In this document: piece by piece, positions 36,705 through 44,328 of the stretch
Numbering within the stretch: position 1 is the stretch's first letter
Layout of the letters: each line of letters starts with the position of its first letter
Origin: Desulfovibrio sp. JC022
GTDB lineage: Bacteria > Desulfobacterota > Desulfovibrionia > Desulfovibrionales > Desulfovibrionaceae
Reading direction: 5' to 3'
NCBI RefSeq assembly: GCF_010470665.1
Contig: NZ_VOPZ01000004.1
Span: forward strand, 186,001 to 250,000
DNA length: 64,000 nt
Notes under the pieces: model-generated
The model's input: only the letters and a program-made list of their open reading frames with translations
Database searches by the model: none
What the model was told of the DNA's origin: nothing
Translations under genes and position numbers: made by a program

Positions 36705-37225
36705 AAAACCTCACAAGAAAGGTTATATTTTCAGACATATAACTTTTCGGCCGGAAAGCGGATCACCTTTACCCTTTTAAAGGGACACAGCACCCGCGAT
36801 GATTTTTAATTTCACTGGAAATGTTCTTTCCAAAGCACATACTGCTATGCTAAAAGAACTGATCATTTTGTGCAACCGCACAACCTTCCTTACTATTTTC
36901 CACCCCTTGTCAAAAACCCATTCCTAGCCTTGGAAACAAGTTTTTTTTCTAAACTTAGTTTAGAAAAAGTCCTGTTTTTCCGCCCTCTTTTAAGGTTATG
37001 AACCTGTGGAAAACTTTTTCATTTTTCAAATATTTCATAATAATCACAAATAATCACCAAATATGACACTGTAACAACAATTTTTCATCCAACCCCCTGT
37101 ACAAAACTCATACCCTGAGTTAGTATTCTTCCCGTACCTGTTTCAGCCCTTGTGTCATAGGGCATGAGACTGAATCTAAGAAAAAACTCTCTGTAAAACA
37201 AAATACAATTCATCAAACAAACACT
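36705..37225. other. Long AT-rich region upstream of nrdGD
   Basis: There are 521 bases with no supportable gene, holding the promoters of both the leftward exported-protein gene and nrdGD. Visible elements are a near-perfect 11-bp-arm palindrome at 36944-36968, a DnaA-box-like TGTGGAAAA at 37005-37013, and two direct copies of AATAATCAC at 37039-37057. A long-range pairing of CTCATACCCT (37107-37116) with AGGGCATGAG (37159-37168) has one mismatch. Together they suggest a regulated leader for the anaerobic ribonucleotide reductase. Confidence 0.5.
36944..36968. repeat. Inverted repeat, candidate operator upstream of nrdGD
   Basis: TTTTTCTAAAC-TTA-GTTTAGAAAAA: arms of 11 bases around a 3-base centre. 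It is about 260 bases before nrdG. It could be a repressor binding site, or a hairpin acting on a transcript in either direction. It does not match NrdR boxes that I know. Confidence 0.55.
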
Positions 37226-37906
37226 ATGAACGAACTCTCATCTGGATGGAATCATCTTCGCGGTATTGAGCCGCTCAGTCTTTGCGACTGGCCGGGCCGG
37301 ACCAGCTGCGTATTCTTCCTCGGCGGTTGTAACCTGAACTGCCCTACCTGCCATAATTTCGACATGGCGTGGAATATGGAGTGCCTGCCCCTTCTATCCA
37401 GAGAGGATATGAAATCTTTCCTAAGGAACCGAGCAAAATGGCTTGACGGGGTCACAATCACTGGTGGCGAGCCTACAACGGTACCTAACCTCGGAGAAAT
37501 TCTTTACGAAATTCAGCAGGTTTCCAAACTGCCCATCAAAATGGACAGCAACGGGATGCTTCCTGAAATTCTGGAAGATATTCTTCAGCAGGGATTGGCG
37601 GACATGTTCGCCGTTGATGTTAAAGGACCGTATGAGAAGTATCCTGCCCTCACCGGGCAGGCCGTTACCGCTGAAGCGGCGCAGAAAAACCTTGAAAGGA
37701 TTTTCGAGCTTGCCGAGGCCAACCCCAAAGCCTTCTATTTTCGTCTGACCAAGGTACCTATCCTTACAGATGAAGATGTCGAAACTGCCAAGAGTTATCT
37801 TCCGGATGGCTTTGACCTGACCATCCAGAACTACATTCCTCCAAGGAGAGATCATGCCCACGCAGATAATGAAGCGAGACGGCCGGTTGGAGACCTGGTC
37901 GACTGA
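37226..37906 (+). CDS. nrdG: Anaerobic ribonucleotide reductase activating protein
   Basis: Radical-SAM enzyme of 226 residues that installs the glycyl radical on NrdD. The iron-sulfur motif CNLNCPTC (Cys35, 39, 42) and the SAM-binding GGEPT block (VTITGGEPTTVPN) are present; VDVKGPYEKY matches the family further on. There is no clear Shine-Dalgarno before the ATG. The last 53 bases overlap the start of nrdD, which has its own strong ribosome-binding site inside nrdG. The order nrdG-nrdD is the reverse of E. coli. Confidence 0.92.
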   Translation: MNELSSGWNHLRGIEPLSLCDWPGRTSCVFFLGGCNLNCPTCHNFDMAWNMECLPLLSREDMKSFLRNRAKWLDGVTITGGEPTTVPNLGEILYEIQQVSKLPIKMDSNGMLPEILEDILQQGLADMFAVDVKGPYEKYPALTGQAVTAEAAQKNLERIFELAEANPKAFYFRLTKVPILTDEDVETAKSYLPDGFDLTIQNYIPPRRDHAHADNEARRPVGDLVD

Positions 37907-39905
37907 GCGAATTGCACAGGCCATTTTCAAAGCACTAGGTGCCAACGGAATTAAAGACCCGCTCATGGCCAAACGTATGGCCAGAAAAGTCGAGCAGAAG
38001 CTTGACGGCGTAGACATACCTGAACAGGAACATGTTCAGAATATGGTCGAAGAAGTGCTTATGGATTCCCGCCTGCACTCTGTAGCCAAAAAATTTATTC
38101 TTTATCGTGACAGCCGCCGCAGACTGAGAAACCAGAAAGACGCCTATCTCGACATCAAAGAAACCATTGATGAATATCTGGAAAAAAGTGACTGGCGTGT
38201 GGCTGAAAATGCCAACATGACCCACTCCTTTCAGGGACTCATGCTTCATCTCTCCGGAACCATTCAGGCCCGTTACGCCCTTGAAAAATATCCTGAAGAA
38301 ATCAGGCAGGCCCACGAACACGGCTACTTCCATATTCATGATCTTTCTTATGGACTGGCCGGTTACTGCGCCGGATGGTCCCTGCGTGACCTGCTTTTAG
38401 AAGGTTTCAACCTTGAAGGCCGTTCCTGTGCCGGACCGGCAAGGCACTTCGACGCCGTCCTCGGACAGATGGTCAACTTTCTCGGCACCCTGCAAAATGA
38501 ATGGGCAGGAGCACAGGCATTCAACAATGTTGACACTTACCTCGCTCCGTTCATCCGCCATGACGGTCTTACCTATGAGGAAGTGCGTCAGGCCATGCAG
38601 AAATTCGTGTTCAACCTGAACACCACATCCAGATGGGGCGGGCAAAGCCCGTTCACCAACCTTTCATTCGACCTTGTTCCGCCCAAACATATCGCTAAAG
38701 AAGCGGTAATCATCGGCGGTAAACTTCAGGATACCACTTACGGCGAATATGCCGAAGAAATGGAAATGATCAACCGCTCCTTTCTTGAAGTTATGGTCAA
38801 CGGAGATCAGCATAACCGTATTTTCTCCTTCCCCATCCCCACTTACAACGTCACCGAAGATTTCCCGTGGGACTCCCAGATCGGCAAAACCCTGCTCGAC
38901 CTGACAGCCAAATACGGCGTGCCCTATTTCCAGAATTTTATTAATTCAGACCTCAACCCCGAAGACGTGCGTTCCATGTGCTGCCGCCTGCAAATGGACC
39001 TGCGCGAACTGCGCAACAAGGTCGGCGGATTATTCGGAGCTGGAGACCTGACCGGGTCCATCGGCGTGGTCACCCTCAATCTGCCCAAACTGGCTTACCT
39101 TGCTCAGGGTGAAGAGGATTTCCTTGATCTTATTGAAGAGTACGCCATTCAGGCCAAAAATTCTCTTGAATTCAAACGTAAACTAATCCAGACCAACCTT
39201 GATAACGGCATGTTCCCGTGGTCCCACCGTTACCTCAAGAACGGTTATAAAGGTCATTTCTCCACCATCGGACTGCTGGGCGGACATGAAGCCTGTCTGA
39301 ACCTGCTGGGCAAAGGGATTGAAACACCTTCCGGCATAAGGCTCATGACCCGGGTTCTCAATCACCTGCGCGACCTGACTTCCCAATTTCAGGAAGAAAC
39401 AGGCAGCCTCTACAACCTTGAAGCCACCCCGGCTGAAGGAACCAGCTACCGCCTGGCAAAAATCGATAAAGCCCTTTATGCGGATATCCAGACTTCAGGT
39501 AATGGAATTCCCTACTACACAAACTCAACAACTCTGCCCGTAGGTGTTTCTGAAGATGTGGTGCTGGCTCTCTCACACCAGAACAAATTACAGCCCCTGT
39601 ACACCGGCGGTTCTGTCTTCCACACCTTCCTCGGGGAATCAACAACGGACCTTGATGCATTGAAAAGTTTTATTATCAAGGCCTTCCGCAACACAAAAAT
39701 TCCTTATCTCTCCATCACTCCGACCTTCTCCATCTGCAAAGAGCACGGATACATTCAAGGTGAGCACCATACCTGCCCCGACTGCGGCGCGGAATCGGAA
39801 GTCTACACCCGAATTGTGGGCTACTACCGCCCTGTAAAACAATGGAATGAAGGCAAGAAAGCAGAATATAAAGACCGGCAGGTCTACAACACATTCTGCT
39901 GCTAA
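37854..39905 (+). CDS. nrdD: Anaerobic (class III) ribonucleoside-triphosphate reductase
   Basis: Makes dNTPs without oxygen using a glycyl radical. Of 683 residues, the N-terminal ATP-cone (about 3-95, MKRDGRLETWSTERIAQAIFKALG) is the allosteric activity site. The barrel contains NLNTTSRWGGQSPFTN and the catalytic Cys region in SMCCRLQMD. The C-terminus has a zinc site (CKEH...CPDC) and RIVGYYRPVKQW with the radical Gly at 656. AAGGAGAG seven bases upstream supports the ATG at 37854, inside nrdG. A strong terminator follows. Confidence 0.95.
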   Translation: MPTQIMKRDGRLETWSTERIAQAIFKALGANGIKDPLMAKRMARKVEQKLDGVDIPEQEHVQNMVEEVLMDSRLHSVAKKFILYRDSRRRLRNQKDAYLDIKETIDEYLEKSDWRVAENANMTHSFQGLMLHLSGTIQARYALEKYPEEIRQAHEHGYFHIHDLSYGLAGYCAGWSLRDLLLEGFNLEGRSCAGPARHFDAVLGQMVNFLGTLQNEWAGAQAFNNVDTYLAPFIRHDGLTYEEVRQAMQKFVFNLNTTSRWGGQSPFTNLSFDLVPPKHIAKEAVIIGGKLQDTTYGEYAEEMEMINRSFLEVMVNGDQHNRIFSFPIPTYNVTEDFPWDSQIGKTLLDLTAKYGVPYFQNFINSDLNPEDVRSMCCRLQMDLRELRNKVGGLFGAGDLTGSIGVVTLNLPKLAYLAQGEEDFLDLIEEYAIQAKNSLEFKRKLIQTNLDNGMFPWSHRYLKNGYKGHFSTIGLLGGHEACLNLLGKGIETPSGIRLMTRVLNHLRDLTSQFQEETGSLYNLEATPAEGTSYRLAKIDKALYADIQTSGNGIPYYTNSTTLPVGVSEDVVLALSHQNKLQPLYTGGSVFHTFLGESTTDLDALKSFIIKAFRNTKIPYLSITPTFSICKEHGYIQGEHHTCPDCGAESEVYTRIVGYYRPVKQWNEGKKAEYKDRQVYNTFCC

Positions 39906-39929
39906 CTACCTGTCGCACATATAAAAACA

Positions 39930-39967
39930 GAAAGGAGGTCTTTTTTAAAGACCTCCTTTCTTATTTC
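39930..39967 (+). terminator. Intrinsic terminator after nrdGD
   Basis: GAAAGGAGGTCTTT pairs perfectly with AAAGACCTCCTTTC across a TTT loop, followed by TTATTTC. Confidence 0.88.
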
Positions 39968-40108
39968 GGGCATGAAAGTCAACTTTGCACTCATTTTCAT
40001 TGCCAATAAATATACATTGCATTATGCTTAGCCATGAAAATGAGATAAGTCTGAGATTGATTTTATTGGACTTCATACTCAAACAAGTACAGATGGGATG
40101 GAGAATAT

Positions 40109-40486
40109 ATGCGAATTCTGGTTGTAGATGATGAGCAGATGGTCAGGGAAAATCTGGTTGATTACCTTGAAGACGAAGGTCTGGATGTAATCTCGGTAGG
40201 AAGTGCGGAAGAGGCCCTGACTCTGATGAAAACCGACAATGCCGATATCGCCATTGTAGACATGCGTCTCCCGGTGATGCACGGTAACGATCTCATCATT
40301 AACTTGAAAGAACTGCATCCGGACATGGATTTCATCATCCATACCGGGTCAGTGGATTACGCAGTTCCGCCGGATGTCCGGGCCTACGGTATTTCTTCAG
40401 ATAACGTACTGCTCAAGCCAGTTGCGGACATGGATATGTTCATCCAAAAAATAAGAACCCTATTCGGCACCAAGTACGAAATTTAA
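40109..40486 (+). CDS. Single-domain response regulator (receiver only)
   Basis: 125 residues, a CheY-like receiver with no output domain. The acidic pair is VVDDE (Asp7, Asp8), the phosphorylation site is Asp51 in IVDMRLPVMHG, the Thr switch is in IIHTGS, and the Lys is in LLKPV. GGAG lies upstream of the ATG. It is convergent with cheR and next to chemotaxis or signalling genes, but no kinase is adjacent, so its partner is unknown; the haem-type kinase at 1-3 kb is only one possibility. Confidence 0.88.
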   Translation: MRILVVDDEQMVRENLVDYLEDEGLDVISVGSAEEALTLMKTDNADIAIVDMRLPVMHGNDLIINLKELHPDMDFIIHTGSVDYAVPPDVRAYGISSDNVLLKPVADMDMFIQKIRTLFGTKYEI

Positions 40487-40510
40487 CGGATTTTTTCTGA
40501 TAAGAGAATT

Positions 40511-40548
40511 GCCGCCGATTCCCAGTGGGAGTCGGCGGCTTTATTTTA
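40511..40548. terminator. Terminator between receiver gene and cheR
   Basis: GCCGCCGATTCCC pairs over 13 bp (one G-T) with GGGAGTCGGCGGC around a 3-base loop; TTTATTTT follows. It lies between convergent genes. Confidence 0.88.
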
Positions 40549-41395
40549 TCCCACGCATCTTGCGGTAAAGAATCACCGCGCCCATGTGTTCGGTGGTAAA
40601 ACGGTCCGTATGCCCGGCCAATGTCTCAGTAGCCCCCAGCATAAGATACCCTTTGTCGGGCAACATATCGTGAATGCGGTGAACAATATCAATTTTTGTA
40701 GGGTCATCAAAATAAATCAGCACATTGCGGCACATGACAAAATCAAATTGCCCCAAAGAGCGAAAGGAATCCAGCAAGTTGAATTTCTTAAAAGTAACAA
40801 GGGACTTAACGGCGGAATCTACTTGCCAGCTATTGCCGTTCTTCTCAAAATACTTATCATAACCGGACGGTAATCCCCTTGATTTTTCAAGGTTGCTGAA
40901 GAGTCCTTCTTTGGCCCGCTCAATCACCGGGCCGGAAATATCTGTGGCCATTATAGAAAAATCAGCCGGAGAGAGCTTTCCTCCCCCAGCTGTTCTGGTC
41001 CATTCATGAATGAGCATGGAGAGGGAGTACGGTTCTTGTCCTGTTGATGATGCAGCACACCAGATTTTAATCTTGCCACCCGGCCTGCGATTCTTCAAAA
41101 GTTCGGGTAGAACCTTATTCCTGATGGAAGTAAATGGATGATTGTCACGAAAAAAACTGGTTTCGTGGGTACTTATGGCTGAGATGGCCTCTTCCTTGAA
41201 ATGAATGTCACCCGACACCAAAAGCTTATAAAACTCACCCCATGAACGACAGTTGCGGGATTTATACAATGCTTTAAACCGATGCTGGATTAGATATTCC
41301 TTGCCTTCGGATATGGTCAATCCACACATTCGATAAATTTGCTTACGCAACAGCTCAAAATCATTCTTATCCAGCTTTAACTCTTCGCGGCTCAC
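40541..41395 (-). CDS. cheR: Chemoreceptor methyltransferase CheR
   Basis: SAM-dependent enzyme of 284 residues that methylates glutamates of chemoreceptors. An N-terminal helical domain (about 10-75) precedes HETSFFRDN. The SAM site is IWCAASSTGQEPYSLSM, followed by CRNVLIYFDDPTKI and the C-terminal GYLMLGATETLAG. It follows the EAL-HDOD gene with an 19-base gap on the same strand, probably one operon. Likely substrates include the two receptors in this window. Confidence 0.94.
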   Translation of the reverse strand: MSREELKLDKNDFELLRKQIYRMCGLTISEGKEYLIQHRFKALYKSRNCRSWGEFYKLLVSGDIHFKEEAISAISTHETSFFRDNHPFTSIRNKVLPELLKNRRPGGKIKIWCAASSTGQEPYSLSMLIHEWTRTAGGGKLSPADFSIMATDISGPVIERAKEGLFSNLEKSRGLPSGYDKYFEKNGNSWQVDSAVKSLVTFKKFNLLDSFRSLGQFDFVMCRNVLIYFDDPTKIDIVHRIHDMLPDKGYLMLGATETLAGHTDRFTTEHMGAVILYRKMRGIK

Positions 41396-41414
41396 AATAT
41401 TCCCTCATCCGGTC

Positions 41415-42683
41415 CTATTCAGATTCAGTACCCACCTGCCCCATGAGGACAATCTCATTTGCCCACTGCATGGCAGCCAGATGACTTCTTGCCACTGCAA
41501 GAGAAGAAAGATTATTGCCCATAATCAAACGCCCCAAGTCATCCCATTCCGCCTTCTCAAGGCATTTAACCAAATCAAGATATAACGAAACTGTATTTCG
41601 TTTACCAACCAAAGCCTGTATAATATCTTTCTCTACTGGCAGTTCTTCCATTAGCTCTGCCATAGGTCTGCCCAACAGGACATCAAGCAGGGAAAACAGC
41701 CCCAACATAAACATTGATTCAGATGAAAGCGGACAATGCTTAATTTCCAAACATACCAGCTCCAAAAACTTGGCCCTTTTTATGGACAGAAAAGCAAGCT
41801 CGTTACCCGCCGGACCTGAACTCATATCCGAGAGCAGAATCATACGCAGCCAGCCTGCCAGTTTCCTGTATCCGATCAAAGCAATAGCCTGCTTGATGGA
41901 ATTAATTTCGTTGGGCAATCCAAAGGTAGGTGAATTCATAAATTTCAACAGACGATAGCTGACTGAAACATCAGAGTTAATGGCCTGAGTCAAATCGTCA
42001 ACTTCAAAATCATCGCCACTGATGGAGCTCAACAGCTGCATGCGATTAATATTATTAGTGGAAATCTTCTTACCGGGAATTATCTCCGGACGACTGAAAA
42101 AGAACCCCTGAAACAATTCAAATCCCAACTCCCGGCAACGGTTGAACATTTCATTGTCTTCGACCTTTTCCGCCAGAAGCTTCACGTCCAATTGCTTGAG
42201 ATTGCCTACAACATTAGCCAGTTCATCAGGGTTCAAATCAAGGCAATCGACTTTGACTATATCCGCCAACTCAATAAAAGGCTCAAAGCCTTCCTGTCCG
42301 ATGTAATCATCAAGGGCCAGCACATAGCCCCTTTCCTTCAGTCCCTTAAGTACTTCAAGAACATCAGGTTCAGGTTGAACATGCTCCAAAATCTCCACCA
42401 CGCAAACTTCCGGAGGCAGAAAATCAGCAGCTCCTTCCAACAACATATTTCTGGGAAAATTGATCAGTAAACGCTGCCCTTCATCAATATCTTCCTGTAT
42501 CAACCCAAACCCGTCAGCAATAACCTGAGAAGTCGCTGCATCTTCATCTCCAATCTCAGCAACATTACTTCCTTCGGAATTACGAAAAAGAAGTTCGTAC
42601 CCCCAAGTAGACTTCTCAGCATCAAAAACAGGCTGTTTGGCGACAAAAAAAGAATCCAGAAAAAGATCCTCACATTCACTCAT
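41415..42683 (-). CDS. EAL-HDOD (YuxH-type) signalling protein
   Basis: 422 residues. The N-terminal EAL-like c-di-GMP phosphodiesterase domain (about 10-205) begins VAKQPVFDAEKSTWGYELLFR. Several catalytic positions are kept: E of ELL, LINF Asn, VVEILE Glu, ALDDY double Asp, VKVD Lys, AEKVED Glu and QGFFFSRP Gln. Activity is therefore possible, although YuxH proteins are often inactive. The C-terminal HDOD domain (about 210-400) has SVSYRLLKFMNSP and SIKQAIALIGYRKLAGWL. It lies immediately upstream of cheR on the same strand, suggesting a motility or chemotaxis link to c-di-GMP. Confidence 0.9.
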   Translation of the reverse strand: MSECEDLFLDSFFVAKQPVFDAEKSTWGYELLFRNSEGSNVAEIGDEDAATSQVIADGFGLIQEDIDEGQRLLINFPRNMLLEGAADFLPPEVCVVEILEHVQPEPDVLEVLKGLKERGYVLALDDYIGQEGFEPFIELADIVKVDCLDLNPDELANVVGNLKQLDVKLLAEKVEDNEMFNRCRELGFELFQGFFFSRPEIIPGKKISTNNINRMQLLSSISGDDFEVDDLTQAINSDVSVSYRLLKFMNSPTFGLPNEINSIKQAIALIGYRKLAGWLRMILLSDMSSGPAGNELAFLSIKRAKFLELVCLEIKHCPLSSESMFMLGLFSLLDVLLGRPMAELMEELPVEKDIIQALVGKRNTVSLYLDLVKCLEKAEWDDLGRLIMGNNLSSLAVARSHLAAMQWANEIVLMGQVGTESE

Positions 42684-42785
42684 AAATCCCGCACCCCAAA
42701 GTTCGTTAAAAAATTATCCAACCATTACAGATAACATACCTCACCGAAAGGTTAATATCAATCAACGTGATTTATAAACTCCAGC

Positions 42786-43838
42786 CTAGGGCATCATGGG
42801 AGCAAGCGACAGACCTCTTGTTTCATCAAACCCAAGCATAAGGTTGGCATTGGCTACAGCCTGACCGGAGGCCCCGCGGCAAAGGTTATCAATGGCAGCA
42901 ACAACAATCAGCCTTCCGGTCCTTTCATCAGGAACCACAGCCACATCACAGAACATGGTTCCGCGCACCCAGCGGGTTTCCGGCAATTGTCCTTCAGGCA
43001 GGAAACGGATCATCTTTTCATTTCCGTAAGCCTTTTCATAAGCTGCGCGAATTTCTTCAGTAGTCACGCCCGATTTCATTTTGGTATAAATGGTGGAAAG
43101 GATACCACGGTCAATGGGCAACAGGTGGGTATTGAAGGATACCGTCATATCTTCGCCGGAAACAACGGCAAGCTCCTGCTCGATTTCCGGGGTATGGCGG
43201 TGAGTGGTCAGACCGTAAGCGCGGAAAGAATCAGCAACTTCGCAAAAAAGAGTTCCCACGGCAGCCTTACGTCCTGCTCCGCTGGTACCGGATTTGGAAT
43301 CAATAACAATATCGGACGTTTCAACCAGACCTTCGCGCAAGGCCGGGGTCAGTCCGACAATTACGGAAGTAGGGTAGCAGCCGGGGTTGGCAACCAGTTT
43401 GGCACCTTTAACCTGATCGCGATAAAATTCCGGCAAACCGTAAACAGCTTCCGGGAGAAGATCCTCGCGAGTATGGTCAACTTTATACCATTCTTCATAG
43501 GTCTCGCGGTCACGAATCCTGAAATCTGCACTAAGGTCCACCACTTTGATATTCTTATCGTAAAGCTGTCCGCCGATATTCATGGCGGTCTTGTGGGGCA
43601 CAGCAAGAAAAACGAGATCACAGGATTCAGCCAGATCATCAACATCAGGTGCGGTAATTTCAAGACCGCCCAGTTCCATGCCGTTAAGGAAAGGATAAAT
43701 ATCTGCGAGTTTTTTACCTGCTTCGGCACGAGAGGTAACCCGGACAAGCTTCATGCCGTCATGGTTGCTCAAAATACGGGTAAGCTCCATACCAGTGTAT
43801 CCGGTTACTCCCACAAGTCCTACAGCTACGGCACTCAT
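42786..43838 (-). CDS. argC: N-acetyl-gamma-glutamyl-phosphate reductase
   Basis: Third step of arginine synthesis, NADPH-dependent. The nucleotide-binding start reads VGLVGVTGYTGMEL, the catalytic Cys lies in VANPGCYPTSVIVGL, and THRHTPEIEQEL carries the catalytic His region. The C-terminal block is VAAIDNLCRGASGQAVANANLM. The frame runs up to a TTG at 43856; the ATG at 43838 with AAGGA nine bases upstream gives the usual N-terminus and 350 residues. No other arg genes are adjacent. Confidence 0.95.
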   Translation of the reverse strand: MSAVAVGLVGVTGYTGMELTRILSNHDGMKLVRVTSRAEAGKKLADIYPFLNGMELGGLEITAPDVDDLAESCDLVFLAVPHKTAMNIGGQLYDKNIKVVDLSADFRIRDRETYEEWYKVDHTREDLLPEAVYGLPEFYRDQVKGAKLVANPGCYPTSVIVGLTPALREGLVETSDIVIDSKSGTSGAGRKAAVGTLFCEVADSFRAYGLTTHRHTPEIEQELAVVSGEDMTVSFNTHLLPIDRGILSTIYTKMKSGVTTEEIRAAYEKAYGNEKMIRFLPEGQLPETRWVRGTMFCDVAVVPDERTGRLIVVAAIDNLCRGASGQAVANANLMLGFDETRGLSLAPMMP

Positions 43839-43868
43839 AATCATCCATCCTTGCAATAAATATTTAAC

Positions 43869-43892
43869 AAAAGGGCGCGGAAAACCGCGCCC
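43869..43892 (-). terminator. Terminator after the DUF1844 gene (minus strand)
   Basis: GGGCGCGG / CCGCGCCC, 8-bp perfect stem with a 4-base loop. On the minus strand it is followed by TTTTGTT, so it ends transcripts from the DUF1844/polA side before argC. Confidence 0.8.
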
Positions 43893-43957
43893 GGAAAGAT
43901 CGGTATTAAAAGATATGCCCGGTCAGGGGCACAAAAAGAAATGTTGAAAAAGACTAG

Positions 43958-44260
43958 CTATTTCTGGGTCTTCTGCACGTATTTCATTCGCAGATTGTAA
44001 AGCAGTTCACAAAGGAGCCGCTCTTCATCTTCGGTCATTCCGTTCTTGATCTTATCTTCAATCACGGCCAGAACATCGATAGACTGCTTGGCAAGCACCG
44101 GAGAAAAATCAACTCTGCCTGTGGAAGGATCAGCCACTTCTCCGAGATGAACCATGGCAGAAGAACTCATGGACATGACAAAAGTAGAAAAATTAACCTC
44201 TGGGATAGGCATATCCTTGGCATATTCACTGCCGCAACCGCATTTTTTATCGTCAGACAT
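43958..44260 (-). CDS. DUF1844 family protein
   Basis: 100 residues. An N-terminal Cys pair (KKCGCGSEY) is followed by the DUF1844 core: NFSTFVMSMSSSAMVHLGE, AKQSIDVLAVIEDKIKNG and LCELLYNLRMKYV. The family is widespread in delta-proteobacteria and others, with no established function. It is 68 bases downstream of polA on the same strand. Confidence 0.85.
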   Translation of the reverse strand: MSDDKKCGCGSEYAKDMPIPEVNFSTFVMSMSSSAMVHLGEVADPSTGRVDFSPVLAKQSIDVLAVIEDKIKNGMTEDEERLLCELLYNLRMKYVQKTQK

Positions 44261-44328
44261 AACTAAACTCCTTAAATAATCTGCCGGATTCTAAAAACAT
44301 TATCCGCAAGATTCAAGTGTTTAAAAAA

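Noticed and set aside
37005-37013. Single DnaA box as evidence of a replication origin
   Set aside because: Only one box, with no cluster, no dnaA or dnaN gene and no AT-rich repeats; it may at most take part in nrd regulation.
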